Assembly: GCA_016710075.1 (NCBI GenBank)
Contig: JADJLO010000015.1
Span: 150,022 to 214,021, forward strand
DNA: 64,000 nt
DNA from: Acidobacteriota bacterium
GTDB lineage: Bacteria > Acidobacteriota > Blastocatellia > RBC074
Direction: 5' to 3'
Part shown: positions 25,489 through 35,490 of the stretch, piece by piece
How positions within the stretch are numbered: position 1 is the stretch's first letter
How the letters are laid out: each line of letters opens with the position of its first letter
Made by a program: the position numbers and the translations under genes
Notes under the pieces: model-generated
Seen by the model: only the letters and a program-made list of their open reading frames with translations
The model's database searches: none
Told to the model about the DNA's origin: nothing

Positions 25489-28314
25489 CTACCATTTCAC
25501 GGTTTCTGCGCGTCCGTAATAGATTCCATTGAAGAGGAATTTGAATGTCCCGTGAGGTTGAGAGCGGAAAGCGATCTCCGGGCCGTAAAGGAACAGTTTG
25601 CCTTTGCCGACATTGGCTTCGACAACGGCGACGCCGTCCTGAAGGTATTTCTGTCCCCATGCCCAGCCGCTGCGCAGCGGTTTGTCACTGTCAAACCATG
25701 CGACAGGGTTTACTCCATTCAAGGCGGCTTCGGGTTTCAGGCGGAACACGGGACTGTTGTCGAAGAAGAAGTCGATTTTATCCGGCAATCCATAAGCCAG
25801 AGGGTTTGAATTATCGACTCTGGCCTGAAGGATGGAGCCGGGAATGTAAAACTTCTCGCGTGATAACGGGCGCTCATTGCCCTCAGGCGACTTCTCGATG
25901 AGGGAGTTGGCAATGGGGAGTCCGGCGTGATAAGCCAGACTCGTCGAGCTTCCAATGGTCAGGATGGATCCGCCTGCTTCGAGGAACTTCTTCAGTTCAG
26001 GGATGGTTTTAGCCGGTGTGATGTTGCCGAGCCACCCGCGGAACTCTTCGGGGATGGTCTCTGGATTGGGCATTCTACCAGCGAACGCATCTTCAGGATA
26101 GCCGACGGATGCACGTGAATCGAAGTTGGGGATGGCGCCGGTCACGAAGATCAGGACATCGAACTTGCTTGCCAGGTCGCCTGCATCGAGTGACTGCGGG
26201 TAGACGACGGTGAAAGGGAACTCGAATTTCTCAAGGACCCATCTGGTCCAGCCCGATGGCATGGAGCCTCCGAACCGATCCCAGAGACCGATTCTCAAGG
26301 GTTTGAGCTTGAGCAGTTCGCCGGCAGGTTTTGCCGAGGTGGCATCGAAATTCAGACCCAATTCCTGCGCCAGCTTTTGAACTTTTGATGCTGTAGAGGC
26401 TTTCGATGGTATGAAGATGGTTCCCGCCTCATAGTTGCGGCCGCTCGAATTGAACGGTTGTTTGAGCCAGTAGACCTCCTCGCCATCCTTGAGCAGGCGA
26501 TTGGTTGCAATGAAAGAATCATTGGTTTTATGGCTCAGCAGAAAGCCGGCGGCTTTGGGAAGAAGCGCTGCCTTGCCTGCCGGCACGGTCGCAAAGCCAT
26601 TGAGCTTTTCGAACGGGCCTTCGAATCCATCCAGAATGCGATCGAATTTGACACCCATCTGATAGGCGAGCGTCCAGCCCGCGCTGTCATATGGGGGAAT
26701 CGGCGGGCCGCCGGGATATTGAAAATCGTTGGGATGATCCTGCGGCTCGAACATATCCAGAACGTGCGGGCGGAATGACTGAGCGGTCTTCACAACGTAT
26801 GAACCGGCCGGATAGCTTTTGCCGCTGACCTGAAAATCGGTCTTTGCCAGGTGTACGGTGACTCCGGTCTTGATCAGCGCATTGACGAATTTTACTGCAG
26901 TCAGGAAATCGGGCTGATCCGATGGGATAACGTATCCCCGAGGGTCGCGGTTTTCCGGCGAGCGCATCATCTCAAGATACCTGAGCGACTGGCCGCCATC
27001 TCTTCCTGCAGCGAACTGGTCGGCTGCGCCTCTCTGCTGCCCGCGCGGTGACTGCGGTTGATCCTTGTTCATCGCTGCCTGAGCTTCGGCGACTTTTTTC
27101 GGAGTCAGCGTCCAGTTGTCCCGGCTGCCGCGCTCGATCGAATTTTTGCCCATCTTGTAAATATTGAAGAGAAAATCTTCGCGATGCTTTGAAGCCACAT
27201 CCAGAACGGCACGGTTGGCGGTGATCGAGTAATCGATCGACTGCCGGAAATGCCATTTCTGCGGCGTGATGGGGAAGGGATAATCAGCCTTAGGCAGCAG
27301 TTTGTTGAGAACCAGCGGGATCTCGATTGGCGTGGGATTGCCAATGGTTTCGGTCAGCAACCCGATCATATTGTGAAAGTATACTGTTGTTCGCAGCCCT
27401 CCGTTCCACCACGTAGAGTAGCTCGACCCTGATCGCATTGTGACGCCCGGCTTGTCTTCGGCTATGAACCGCGAATGCATTGCGGCGCCGACCAGGTCAA
27501 TGCCGATCGGCACCAGCGGGTCGTAGTTGTAATTGAATGGATCCCGGAAAGGCGGAGCAAACATGACCGTCCCAACCGGACCTGTCTGATGGTGATTGTA
27601 GACGATCTGCGGGAACCATTCGTGATAGAAAACCCGGTTGATGTTCTCTGATTCGGGCTGCGCCGACATGTAAAAATCGCGGTTGTTGTCATGGCCGATA
27701 TATTTCTGATAGAGGCGCGGCAGATTGCCCGTCGAACGCTTCGTCTGATCCGGTTCGCGCATATACCAGTTCGACACCAATTCCATGCCATCGGGATTCA
27801 CCAGGCAGCCCAAAACGATATCGTCATCGAGAAATCTTCTAGTCTCGTCATCGTTGTTGCTGACGAGTTGCCAGATGGTTTCGATCAATTGCTGTGCACC
27901 GAGTACCTCGTTGGCGTGCAGGCCTCCGTCGATCCAGACAACAGCACGCCCTTCTTTCGCCAACTCGCGCGCCTGCTGGTCAGTCAGCCCGTCGGCAAGG
28001 GCCAGCTTTCTCGAGATTTCCCGATATCGATCGAGTTTTCCATGATTTTCCGGCGAAGTGATGATTGCCAGGTACATCGTCCGGCCCTCGGCGCTCTTTC
28101 CCATCTCCACCACTTTGAGCCGGTCGGATTCGGCGTCGAGCTTCTTGAGATAGGCTTCATACTGAGCGTAATTTGCCAGGCGGAAATCATCCCCGATATT
28201 GAAACCGAAATGTTCTTTCGGGGTAGTCAGTTTGGTTTGAGCCGCCCCCGCCGAAACCGTGAACAGACACAGAATCAACGCCAGAACCGGACGCAAGAAA
28301 AGAATCCTTCGCAT
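25489..28314 (-). CDS. M14 family zinc carboxypeptidase-like exported peptidase
   Basis: A 941-residue protein with a signal peptide (LFLRPVLALILCLFTVSAGA). The M14 peptidase domain spans about residues 35-370: DAESDRLKVVEMGKSAEGR, WIDGGLHANEVLGAQQLIET with the HxxE zinc pair, LVNPDGMELVSN, and VYNHHQTGP with the third zinc His. A large C-terminal part follows, including a glutamine-amidotransferase-like region (VLIFVTGAIPNFDS, FLEAGGSILTIGSSTS, GKLFLYGPEIAFRSQPHGTF), an arrangement common in large acidobacterial M14 proteins. It probably degrades peptides in the periplasm or outside. A GAGGT ribosome site precedes the ATG. Confidence 0.93.
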   Translation of the reverse strand: MRRILFLRPVLALILCLFTVSAGAAQTKLTTPKEHFGFNIGDDFRLANYAQYEAYLKKLDAESDRLKVVEMGKSAEGRTMYLAIITSPENHGKLDRYREISRKLALADGLTDQQARELAKEGRAVVWIDGGLHANEVLGAQQLIETIWQLVSNNDDETRRFLDDDIVLGCLVNPDGMELVSNWYMREPDQTKRSTGNLPRLYQKYIGHDNNRDFYMSAQPESENINRVFYHEWFPQIVYNHHQTGPVGTVMFAPPFRDPFNYNYDPLVPIGIDLVGAAMHSRFIAEDKPGVTMRSGSSYSTWWNGGLRTTVYFHNMIGLLTETIGNPTPIEIPLVLNKLLPKADYPFPITPQKWHFRQSIDYSITANRAVLDVASKHREDFLFNIYKMGKNSIERGSRDNWTLTPKKVAEAQAAMNKDQPQSPRGQQRGAADQFAAGRDGGQSLRYLEMMRSPENRDPRGYVIPSDQPDFLTAVKFVNALIKTGVTVHLAKTDFQVSGKSYPAGSYVVKTAQSFRPHVLDMFEPQDHPNDFQYPGGPPIPPYDSAGWTLAYQMGVKFDRILDGFEGPFEKLNGFATVPAGKAALLPKAAGFLLSHKTNDSFIATNRLLKDGEEVYWLKQPFNSSGRNYEAGTIFIPSKASTASKVQKLAQELGLNFDATSAKPAGELLKLKPLRIGLWDRFGGSMPSGWTRWVLEKFEFPFTVVYPQSLDAGDLASKFDVLIFVTGAIPNFDSRASVGYPEDAFAGRMPNPETIPEEFRGWLGNITPAKTIPELKKFLEAGGSILTIGSSTSLAYHAGLPIANSLIEKSPEGNERPLSREKFYIPGSILQARVDNSNPLAYGLPDKIDFFFDNSPVFRLKPEAALNGVNPVAWFDSDKPLRSGWAWGQKYLQDGVAVVEANVGKGKLFLYGPEIAFRSQPHGTFKFLFNGIYYGRAETVKW

Positions 28315-28468
28315 GGGTAAACCTCTTGATTGATGGTGGTTATATCTGACCGAATATAAAACTATTTAAAGACTTATTGCAAAGGATATGACGGTGCTTT
28401 GTGAAGGCCGGTTACAGGATGAGAGAGTGCCTGCAGAATAACCGTATGGCCGATGATCATGCCGGGAT

Positions 28469-28511
28469 AAAAAAAGTGCGGCCGGAAGGTTGTTCAGGCC
28501 TTCCGGCCGCA
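28469..28511 (-). terminator. rho-independent terminator of the DUF5666 gene
   Basis: On the minus strand a 13-base perfect stem TGCGGCCGGAAGG / CCTTCCGGCCGCA is followed by seven T. It lies 27 bases after the stop of the DUF5666 repeat gene. The rest of the 28315-28537 gap is the leader of the M14 gene, with no other visible feature. Confidence 0.9.
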
Positions 28512-28537
28512 GGGATCTCACGGTCAGGAACCGGAGC

Positions 28538-30559
28538 TTATTGCAGTGAGATTGTTATCGAATTGGATCTGATGACGTGACCTTCGCCATCGCTTACTGT
28601 GACCGTGATAACAATAGTCGATCCGCTCACATTGTCCGGTATTTCGATATTGAGCTGATCGAGTCCCGCGAATCCAGGCGCCGGGCCGGCAAATGCAACT
28701 TTGGCCGCCTTGTTGCCGATTGTCACATCGACACTCTCGGCAACGCCGTTGCCTGCATCTCCGTCCTCTTCGGACGCACCTCGAATTCCGGTTCCGTACA
28801 ATACCAGGAACAGCTTGTCACCGGCATTGCGCTTGATCTGATTCGCGACAAACCTGCCGGCAGCCGAATCAAATTTGGCGAGTGATTCATACGATTGCTG
28901 GCCACTCGATTTCACGCGGAGAAGCCACCCGGAAGGGACTCCCTGGCCGCTTGAGTCCGCAGTGAAAATGCTGGGAGCGACATTGTCTATGGCCAGTTCG
29001 CCCTGCGCAGCGACAGCCCCCGATTTCATGACCGTAACCTGCGCCTTGCCCGGCAGCACTCCGTCCGGAACCTGATAGTTGATCTGGTTCGGCGAGACGA
29101 AGAAGAGGCCTGCCGGTTCACCATCGATCAGAACCGAAACCCCGCCGAGCGTTGTCGGAAGCGGCAGACTCGGCGCCGCCGCCGTAGTGTCGGCCAGGCT
29201 TGATCCAAACGCCGCAATGATCGACGAACCAGTATTGTTCTCGAGATAACTGCCCGCATTGACCGAAGTCACGGGCGCAAAGCTCATAAATGTTGCGTTC
29301 AACGGCCCGTGTTCGACCTCGATGAATTTGGCGTCGATCTTCATCACGACATTTTTATCGTCGTTCGGAAGTTCGGCCCCATAGATTTCCACCATGGCCC
29401 CGACATTTATCGGTGAGCGTTCGCGATTGATTACGGTGTGCTCACGGACGTTGACGAAAATCTTATCGTCAATCACCCACTGGCCGACATAGTTTTTGGT
29501 GTCCGGAAGCTTGGTGATCTTGCCGATCAACTCGATGAAGCTGCGATTGATATTGGCATTGTCGGTCGGAGGAACCGGTCTGACCTCGATTTTGATGGCT
29601 CTGACCGAGCCGTCGCCGATCAGATATCCATAAACCTCGACAAACGCATTGACTACGACATCGCCGCGACTCTTGTCGATTTTGGTGGTATCGGTGACGA
29701 GGACGAGTTTGTTTCCAACAGTCCAGCGACCGATCAGGGTATTGCCTGGAAGGCTTTTGATCGGCCCGTAGAAGTTGATGAATCCAATGGTTCCCTCCGG
29801 AGCCTTGGCATCGCGCTCGACTTCGATGCTGAAGGCGTCAACTGATCCGTCTGACCGCTGATTGCCCTCGACCTCGACAAAGGCATCGGGAACTGGTCGC
29901 CCGTGCTCGGTTCGGATCCTTGTCCGCTCGCCGACATGCACGAGTTTGTCCCCGATCTTCCAGTCGCCTATTAATGTGTTCCCGGGAACACTGACGATTT
30001 TTGCGAAGAACCGGATGTAGTTAAGAGTGTCATTGAAGACATTCTTAACTTCGATCCTGATGGCCTGAACCGATCCATCGGCTTTGAGCAGACCTTCAAC
30101 CTCGACCAGGGCTCCGATTGCCACTCGGCCTTTCTCCTGGTCGATTTTTGTGTCGGCGGTGACATGAACCAGTTTCTCGCCGACCTTCCAGTCGCCGAGG
30201 GGCGTTGGGGTGGGGAAGATCTGAATAACCGGAGGAAGTGATTTGATCACTCCGGTGAATTTGATATAACCGGGTTCAGGCGTATTGCCCGCGACCACGA
30301 TCAACTGCGCTTTGACCAGACCGGTCGAATCGAGAATGCCGGTTACCTCGACAAGTGCGCCCACCTCAACCTTGCCTTTCTCGGTATTGATCTTGGTCTC
30401 CAGGCTGACTGCGACCTTGCGTCCGCTGATCTTCCATTCGCCGATGAAACCTGTAGTGGCCGGCAATGACTCGATGTTGCCGCGGAACTGAACCCGCATC
30501 GATGGAGGCTCGGTGTTGGCTTTTACCTCGATTTTCGATGCGACAACTGAGCGATCCAT
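28538..30559 (-). CDS. DUF5666 repeat protein with TIGR03437 C-terminal domain (C-terminal fragment)
   Basis: This frame carries five DUF5666-like units of about 75 residues. Each follows the plan G-x-I-x-x-LP, then IGDW or VGxW, then a TKI-x-x-x-x-G segment, then (V/A)EV-x-G, then DGSVxAxxIEV. The end of a further unit is at its N-terminus. A TIGR03437 domain (about the last 230 residues) follows: VLIDGEPAGLFFVSPNQIN, YQVPDGVLPGKAQVTV, APSIFTADSSGQGVPSG, GFAGLDQLNIEIP. It continues the frame at 30594-31295 across two single-base shifts near 30627-30631 and 30561-30566; the start shown is therefore artificial. Likely a secreted or surface beta-sandwich protein; function unknown. Confidence 0.82.
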   Translation of the reverse strand: MDRSVVASKIEVKANTEPPSMRVQFRGNIESLPATTGFIGEWKISGRKVAVSLETKINTEKGKVEVGALVEVTGILDSTGLVKAQLIVVAGNTPEPGYIKFTGVIKSLPPVIQIFPTPTPLGDWKVGEKLVHVTADTKIDQEKGRVAIGALVEVEGLLKADGSVQAIRIEVKNVFNDTLNYIRFFAKIVSVPGNTLIGDWKIGDKLVHVGERTRIRTEHGRPVPDAFVEVEGNQRSDGSVDAFSIEVERDAKAPEGTIGFINFYGPIKSLPGNTLIGRWTVGNKLVLVTDTTKIDKSRGDVVVNAFVEVYGYLIGDGSVRAIKIEVRPVPPTDNANINRSFIELIGKITKLPDTKNYVGQWVIDDKIFVNVREHTVINRERSPINVGAMVEIYGAELPNDDKNVVMKIDAKFIEVEHGPLNATFMSFAPVTSVNAGSYLENNTGSSIIAAFGSSLADTTAAAPSLPLPTTLGGVSVLIDGEPAGLFFVSPNQINYQVPDGVLPGKAQVTVMKSGAVAAQGELAIDNVAPSIFTADSSGQGVPSGWLLRVKSSGQQSYESLAKFDSAAGRFVANQIKRNAGDKLFLVLYGTGIRGASEEDGDAGNGVAESVDVTIGNKAAKVAFAGPAPGFAGLDQLNIEIPDNVSGSTIVITVTVSDGEGHVIRSNSITISLQ

Positions 30560-30593
30560 CTGTAGTATCCCTCGACCTCTACAACTGAACCGA

Positions 30594-31295
30594 TCATAAC
30601 CTGGCCTTTATCCTGATTGATCGTCGTTTTTCCGTGACTTTGACGGATCGACCGCTGATAACCCAGTCGCCGATTCTGCCTTTTGTGTCGGGCAGCTTTT
30701 CAACCTTGCCGGTAAATCTGAACGCAAGACTCATGCCCATATCGGGGAGGACTTCTATTTCAAGCGCGGATATCGATCCGTCTTGTTGAGCCATTCCCTC
30801 GACTATGACCATTGAGCCGACTGATGCCTTGCCTTTTTCTTCGTCAATTTTCGTTGTAGCGGATACGTGAATTGTCTTTCCCGAGACCTTCCAGTCGCCG
30901 ACCCTGCCGGGTGTGTTCGGTATCTCCTCCACCTTGCCGGTGAATTTGATCATCGCGCCGATTGTCGGCGGACTCAGTTTGACCTCGATTGATTCGGCAA
31001 CCAATGACCCATCGTTCTGCTTTGTGCCCTTGACTTCCACCAGTGCTCCCAGTGAGACCTTGCCTTTGGTCTCATCGATCTTTGTGGTGGCTGTGACTTT
31101 TATCGTCGTCCGAACGATTGTCCATTCGCCGATCAAACCCTGATCAGGCAACTTGGTTATCGGGCCGGTTATGCTGAATTTATTGTCGACCTGAATGTCA
31201 TAGGCTGAAACTCGCGGGATCATTCCGAACACCAGCAACGCCATGGCAATAAAAGCCCCAAATCTGTTTATGAATGATTTGCTTACTTCCATCAT
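30594..31295 (-). CDS. DUF5666 repeat protein, N-terminal fragment with signal peptide
   Basis: The true start is probably ATG 31295 (MMEVSKSFINRFG), after AAAGAGGTAAAAAAACA; an upstream in-frame Met lacks a ribosome site. A signal peptide (GAFIAMALLVFGMIPRVSA) is followed by about three DUF5666-like units (FSITGPITKLPDQGLIGEW, IKFTGKVEEIPNTPG, FRFTGKVEKLPDTKG). The last 10 residues after VKVTEK are nonsense. Restoring one A to the run at 30627-30631 gives VTEKTTINQDKGQ, and a second one-base correction about 65 bases later joins the next unit. The complete protein would have about 920 residues with eight repeats. Confidence 0.82.
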   Translation of the reverse strand: MMEVSKSFINRFGAFIAMALLVFGMIPRVSAYDIQVDNKFSITGPITKLPDQGLIGEWTIVRTTIKVTATTKIDETKGKVSLGALVEVKGTKQNDGSLVAESIEVKLSPPTIGAMIKFTGKVEEIPNTPGRVGDWKVSGKTIHVSATTKIDEEKGKASVGSMVIVEGMAQQDGSISALEIEVLPDMGMSLAFRFTGKVEKLPDTKGRIGDWVISGRSVKVTEKRRSIRIKARL

Positions 31296-31364
31296 TGTTT
31301 TTTTACCTCTTTGAGATTCTTTGTTTTTTTGGGGAAGAACGTACTTCAAATAACCGGGCATCAA

Positions 31365-31397
31365 GCCGGATGGATGCCGGATGGATGCCGGATGGAT
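31365..31397. repeat. three tandem 11-bp repeats
   Basis: GCCGGATGGAT occurs three times in a row (31365, 31376, 31387). It lies about 70 bases upstream of the DUF5666 gene start on its promoter side. The rest of 31398-31580 shows no feature. Confidence 0.85.
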
Positions 31398-31580
31398 GAA
31401 GGTTATTAATTTTAATAGTCAGAACCGGGGTGACTGACAAGACGCGATCAGATCCCACGAATCATGGAATTATTCATCTCAAGATAACAGATAGTCATCC
31501 TGAGCTGTACAACAATATTTTTTCTTTCAATGAATAGGGCGAGAAGAAGGCGCTGATGAGTCTCCTCAAGAAGAACAGGT

Positions 31581-33230
31581 TCAACTTCTAATTATTAATT
31601 TCCCGTTCAAACCGCCAATAAACTCATCTTCTTCGAGATATACGTATCCATTGATGATAACCGAGTGGATTCCGGTTGCCTCTCGCCTTGGATTTTTATA
31701 AGTGGCGTGGTCGGAAATCTTCAATGGATCAAGAATCACCAGATCGGCAAATGCGCCGGGTCTGATGGTTCCGCGGTCTTTGAGACCGAAGATGGTTGCC
31801 GGGAAAGAGGTCATTTTTCTAATCGCCTCTTCGAAAGTAAGGAGGTTTTGGGATCGGACAAGCCTGGACAGGATTCTGGGGAAAGCGCCAAAAGCCGCAG
31901 GGTGAGGCAGGCCTCGGCCATAGTCTTCGGCATCGGTAGAGAAGGCGCCAAGTCTGTGAGTGGCATATTTTGCCAGAAGATTGTATTGCTGACGCTCGCC
32001 TGTGACTTCAAAGATGAGCATCGAGACCTTGCCGTTCTCTTCGATAATCAGGTCAGAGATGGCATCGAAGGGACTTTTCCCGGTCAGCCGGCCAAGTTCG
32101 CCCAGACTGCGGTTTAAGAATTTACGGTTTTTGCGGCCTTCGACATAACCGATCATGATGGAATCCCATCCAGTAGCTTTGACCAGGTTATGGGGCCAGC
32201 CATGTTCAGTCCATGGAGGCCATGATGGGCTTTTTCGTTCAATATCTCGAAGTATGCGTGCGCGGGTTTTGATGTCTTTGAGTCTGAGGATTAACTGATC
32301 GACGCCGCCTTCGAGCGCCCATGGGGGGTAGATGGCGATCATCATGGTTGCGGCGGCGGTGTAGGGGAACATGTCGAAGCTGATCCGAATGCCGTCGCGT
32401 TCGGCGTGTTCTTCCAGTTCGAGCACACGATCGATCTTCTCCCAATGATTGCGGCCGACGGCTTCGTTGTGAGAATGGTGTATCCGCACGCCTGTTTGCC
32501 GGCCGACTTCGAGCAGCTCCTGGACTGCCGGGATCAGAGTTTCACTTGAGCCGCGAATATGGCTGGTATAAATTCCACCGTAATCTGAAACTATCCCGGC
32601 GAGGTCTTTCAATTCCTCGGGGTTCGAGTACATCCCCGGAGGGTAGATCAGTCCGGTCGAGAGGCCCAGGGCGCCGTCCTTCATAGACTGCTCGACCAGA
32701 GATCGCATCTTTTTCAACTGGGCCCGCGAGGGAGGCCCCTTTGACAACCCCATTGCCGAGATCCTGACGGGGCCGTGGGGCGTCAGGCTTGCAACATTCA
32801 AAGGCAAACCGTTGTTCTCGATCCGCTTGAGATAATCTCCGAGAGTCCGCCATCTCCATTCGACCTGATTCGGAGTCATCCAGGAGTTGACTGCCCGCAG
32901 GATCTTTTCAGCCTCGGAATTGGCAACCGGGGCACAGCCCAGCCCGCAGTTACCGATGATCGTCGTGGTGACACCCTGAGTCAGCTTGCAACGCATCAAT
33001 TGAGCCTGCTTTGCGGGATCGAGAGGCAGGATCAGATCGGCGTGAGAATGCGGGTCGATGATTCCTGGGATGACCGTCAGCTTTGCTGCATCGATCCTTT
33101 TTCTGCCGAGGCCATGAAAACTGCCGACAGCGGCGATACGATCTGCAGTCACGCCGATATCGGCACGGTAAGCCGGCTGCCCGGTTCCATCTACAACCGA
33201 AGCGTTCTCGATCAACAGGTCGAACTGCAT
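31581..33230 (-). CDS. N-acyl-D-amino-acid deacylase family amidohydrolase
   Basis: Start ATG 33230 (MQFDLLIENASVVDGTG) is chosen over a longer frame from 33287 because it begins at the conserved amidohydrolase strand and only 5 bases follow the GH20 stop. The 549-residue protein shows IDPHSHADLIL (metal HxH), TTIIGNCGLGCAP (Cys of D-aminoacylases), LSTGLIYPPGMYS, YTSHIRGSS, IHHSHNEAVG (metal His), and FSTDAEDYGRGLPHPAAFG near the C-terminus. Family members hydrolyse N-acyl-D-amino acids or related amides, or act as D-glutamate deacylases. Translational linkage to a beta-hexosaminidase suggests recycling of cell-wall or chitin fragments. Confidence 0.9.
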   Translation of the reverse strand: MQFDLLIENASVVDGTGQPAYRADIGVTADRIAAVGSFHGLGRKRIDAAKLTVIPGIIDPHSHADLILPLDPAKQAQLMRCKLTQGVTTTIIGNCGLGCAPVANSEAEKILRAVNSWMTPNQVEWRWRTLGDYLKRIENNGLPLNVASLTPHGPVRISAMGLSKGPPSRAQLKKMRSLVEQSMKDGALGLSTGLIYPPGMYSNPEELKDLAGIVSDYGGIYTSHIRGSSETLIPAVQELLEVGRQTGVRIHHSHNEAVGRNHWEKIDRVLELEEHAERDGIRISFDMFPYTAAATMMIAIYPPWALEGGVDQLILRLKDIKTRARILRDIERKSPSWPPWTEHGWPHNLVKATGWDSIMIGYVEGRKNRKFLNRSLGELGRLTGKSPFDAISDLIIEENGKVSMLIFEVTGERQQYNLLAKYATHRLGAFSTDAEDYGRGLPHPAAFGAFPRILSRLVRSQNLLTFEEAIRKMTSFPATIFGLKDRGTIRPGAFADLVILDPLKISDHATYKNPRREATGIHSVIINGYVYLEEDEFIGGLNGKLIIRS

Positions 33231-33235
33231 TGATT

Positions 33236-35380
33236 TTACCGGGGCGTCTTTTGTGGAGCAGCCTTTGTCTTCACATATTTGAGCCATTCGTCGGCCGACA
33301 TCGACGCGCGCCTGCTCTGGTCGGCTGCTGCAATGACCAGCTCCCGAACCGGCTTTACGATCATCAGTTCCACTGCCGCCTTCGGCTTGGCCGCTTCATC
33401 CAGCCTGGATAACTGCTCTGTCACCCATTCTGCTGACGGGGTCTTTTGAGCCTCCAGCCAGGCGATTGCCTCCTGAGCGATCATGCCGGTTTGGATCAGA
33501 TCCCCGGCCAACGGCAGGGCTTCAGCGATGATATTGGGCTTTTGTATGTCTATCCCGATGATAGTTGACGGAATCGAGACCCATTCGGCGATCACCCCCT
33601 TGAGAGAAGCGGCGACACCATTCTTCAGCGAATCCGCCTTGATGATCGTCTCAACCTCGGAGGCAAACTGGCGTGCAGCGGCGCTGTCGGCCTGAGCAAT
33701 ATCGACCATTCTGGTCATGGGCGTAAACTGCGTGGCCTTTTGCATCGAGCCGCGCCGGTAACCTTTGACGGGTTCGACGAGCGAGATCAGGGTTCTCAAT
33801 CTGTCGACGATGAAGTCAGCGCCGCCGAATGGGGTACCGATCCAGCGGCGCAGCATCGCTTCAGGATTCTTTTTATGGAGCAGCCCCAGATCTTCAAGCT
33901 GAACGCTGATTACCGGGAGCCTTTGGTACATATCCGCCACGTCGCGGACATTTCGCGGAGACCAGAATCTTTCAGCTATGGCGGCCGTGCGCGGCCATAT
34001 CCTGGAATCGATCGTTTCCGGTGAAGTCCATTCAGCCCAGATCGTTGCCTCGCCGCCGAGAATGAGTTTCTGCTCGGCCTCGTTGAGCGTTGTATTTTCC
34101 GGAACCGGATCGTTGAGATAATGCTCCGATGTCGGCTGCATGAGGTCTATGTAATAACCGTTTGAGAGAATGCCGGTAAAGCCTTTTTTGGCAGCTTCAG
34201 CCAGGCTTTTAGGGCCTCGCCAGGAATGGATCACGATATCCTTCGGCAGGTTCGGGTGAAATATTTCATCCCATCCGATCATCTTCTTGCCATGTTTCTG
34301 GACTATCTTGAGCAGCCTCTGATTGTAATAGGCATGCAGTCCTTCCTTATCCTTAAGCCCTTTTTGAATGATGAAATTCTGCAGATTCTGATTTGCATCC
34401 CAATCCTTGCCTTCAACTTCATCGCCGCCGATATGCAGGTATGGGTCGGGGAAGAGCGCGGCCATTTCGCCGAAAAATCCGTCCAGCAGTTGATAAACAG
34501 CCTCGTTGGATGGATCCATTACCGGCTGATAGACTCCCCATCCGCGTTCGATCTCGTATGGTCCCACTTTGCTGGCAAGTTCCGGATGTCCGACAAACCA
34601 GGATGTCGTGTGACCCGGCGTGTCGAATTCAGGATAGACACGGATGCCGCGCATGCGTGCGTACTCGATGATCTCTTTCATCTGGGCCTGTGTGTAGTAG
34701 TTTCCGTCCGAGCCCATCTGATGCAGCTTTGGATACAGTTTGCTTTCGATCCTGAATCCCTGATCGTCCGTAATATGAAGATGCAGAACGTTGAGTTTTA
34801 CCGCGGCCATGCCGTCCAGATTGCGTTTGATCACTTCCATCGGCTGCCAGCGCCGGGCAATATCGATCATCAGCCCGCGCCAGGGGAATCTGGGCTTGTC
34901 CTGAATGCTGACCGCCTGGATGACAAATCCATCCTTTGAGCCGTCAAGCAGTTGCAGGAACGTTTCGAGCCCGCGCATGGCGCCAACCACCGTCGCAGCT
35001 TTCAGAACTGCCTGACTGCCCGAAACATCCAGACTGTAGGATTCGTCTTCATCGAGCGCCGGTATGGTTTTGCCCGGTCCTCCACATTCAATCACCAGAG
35101 CCGCCGAAGCTGCGTCGGCAGGCGGTTTTCTGGAAGTCGCCAGCGTCGTTCGCATCTCAAGCCGGTTGAGCATTCGGTCAACCGCTGCGCGTAGCCGCTC
35201 ATCATTGTGACCTTTGATCCCAACCGCAAATGCCGATGTCACCTTGAGCCCGCCTTCTTTGTACTGCAGCGATGCAGGCATCGGCATCAGATAGGAATAT
35301 GCCGTAACCCTGTTTTGAGCCATGGCTGTCGATATGCTGACGATCAATAGTGCGATGATGAAAATTTTGTTTGGTCTCAT
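33236..35380 (-). CDS. beta-N-acetylhexosaminidase, glycoside hydrolase family 20
   Basis: A 714-residue exported enzyme removing terminal N-acetylhexosamines. Signal peptide at residues 1-21 (IFIIALLIVSISTAMAQ), a GH20b-type N-terminal domain to about 140, then the catalytic barrel: WRGLMIDIARRWQP, KLNVLHLHITDDQGFRIES, YPEFDTPGHTTSW, and LHIGGDEVEGKDWD with the catalytic Asp-Glu pair; MIGWDEIF and EATIWAEW follow. The C-terminal 200 residues are helical. The stop is 5 bases before the amidohydrolase start, so they form an operon. A family A repeat lies just upstream. Confidence 0.95.
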   Translation of the reverse strand: MRPNKIFIIALLIVSISTAMAQNRVTAYSYLMPMPASLQYKEGGLKVTSAFAVGIKGHNDERLRAAVDRMLNRLEMRTTLATSRKPPADAASAALVIECGGPGKTIPALDEDESYSLDVSGSQAVLKAATVVGAMRGLETFLQLLDGSKDGFVIQAVSIQDKPRFPWRGLMIDIARRWQPMEVIKRNLDGMAAVKLNVLHLHITDDQGFRIESKLYPKLHQMGSDGNYYTQAQMKEIIEYARMRGIRVYPEFDTPGHTTSWFVGHPELASKVGPYEIERGWGVYQPVMDPSNEAVYQLLDGFFGEMAALFPDPYLHIGGDEVEGKDWDANQNLQNFIIQKGLKDKEGLHAYYNQRLLKIVQKHGKKMIGWDEIFHPNLPKDIVIHSWRGPKSLAEAAKKGFTGILSNGYYIDLMQPTSEHYLNDPVPENTTLNEAEQKLILGGEATIWAEWTSPETIDSRIWPRTAAIAERFWSPRNVRDVADMYQRLPVISVQLEDLGLLHKKNPEAMLRRWIGTPFGGADFIVDRLRTLISLVEPVKGYRRGSMQKATQFTPMTRMVDIAQADSAAARQFASEVETIIKADSLKNGVAASLKGVIAEWVSIPSTIIGIDIQKPNIIAEALPLAGDLIQTGMIAQEAIAWLEAQKTPSAEWVTEQLSRLDEAAKPKAAVELMIVKPVRELVIAAADQSRRASMSADEWLKYVKTKAAPQKTPR

Positions 35381-35405
35381 GGAGTTTTTTACCAGTCCTG
35401 AAGAA

Positions 35406-35488
35406 GATTACGAAACACACGAATATATCAAAGGCAATTGATATTCTGTTTTAATCATCCCTCAGCTCTTTTCGTCTGTTTCGTAGTC
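35406..35488. repeat. inverted repeat of dispersed family A between codirectional genes
   Basis: Left arm GATTACGAAACACACGAA (35406-35423), right arm 35469-35488 ending GTCTGTTTCGTAGTC. The arms are imperfect reverse complements about 45 bases apart. It lies directly after the CRTAC1 stop and before the GH20 gene, so it could separate the two transcription units. Confidence 0.88.
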
Positions 35489-35490
35489 TT

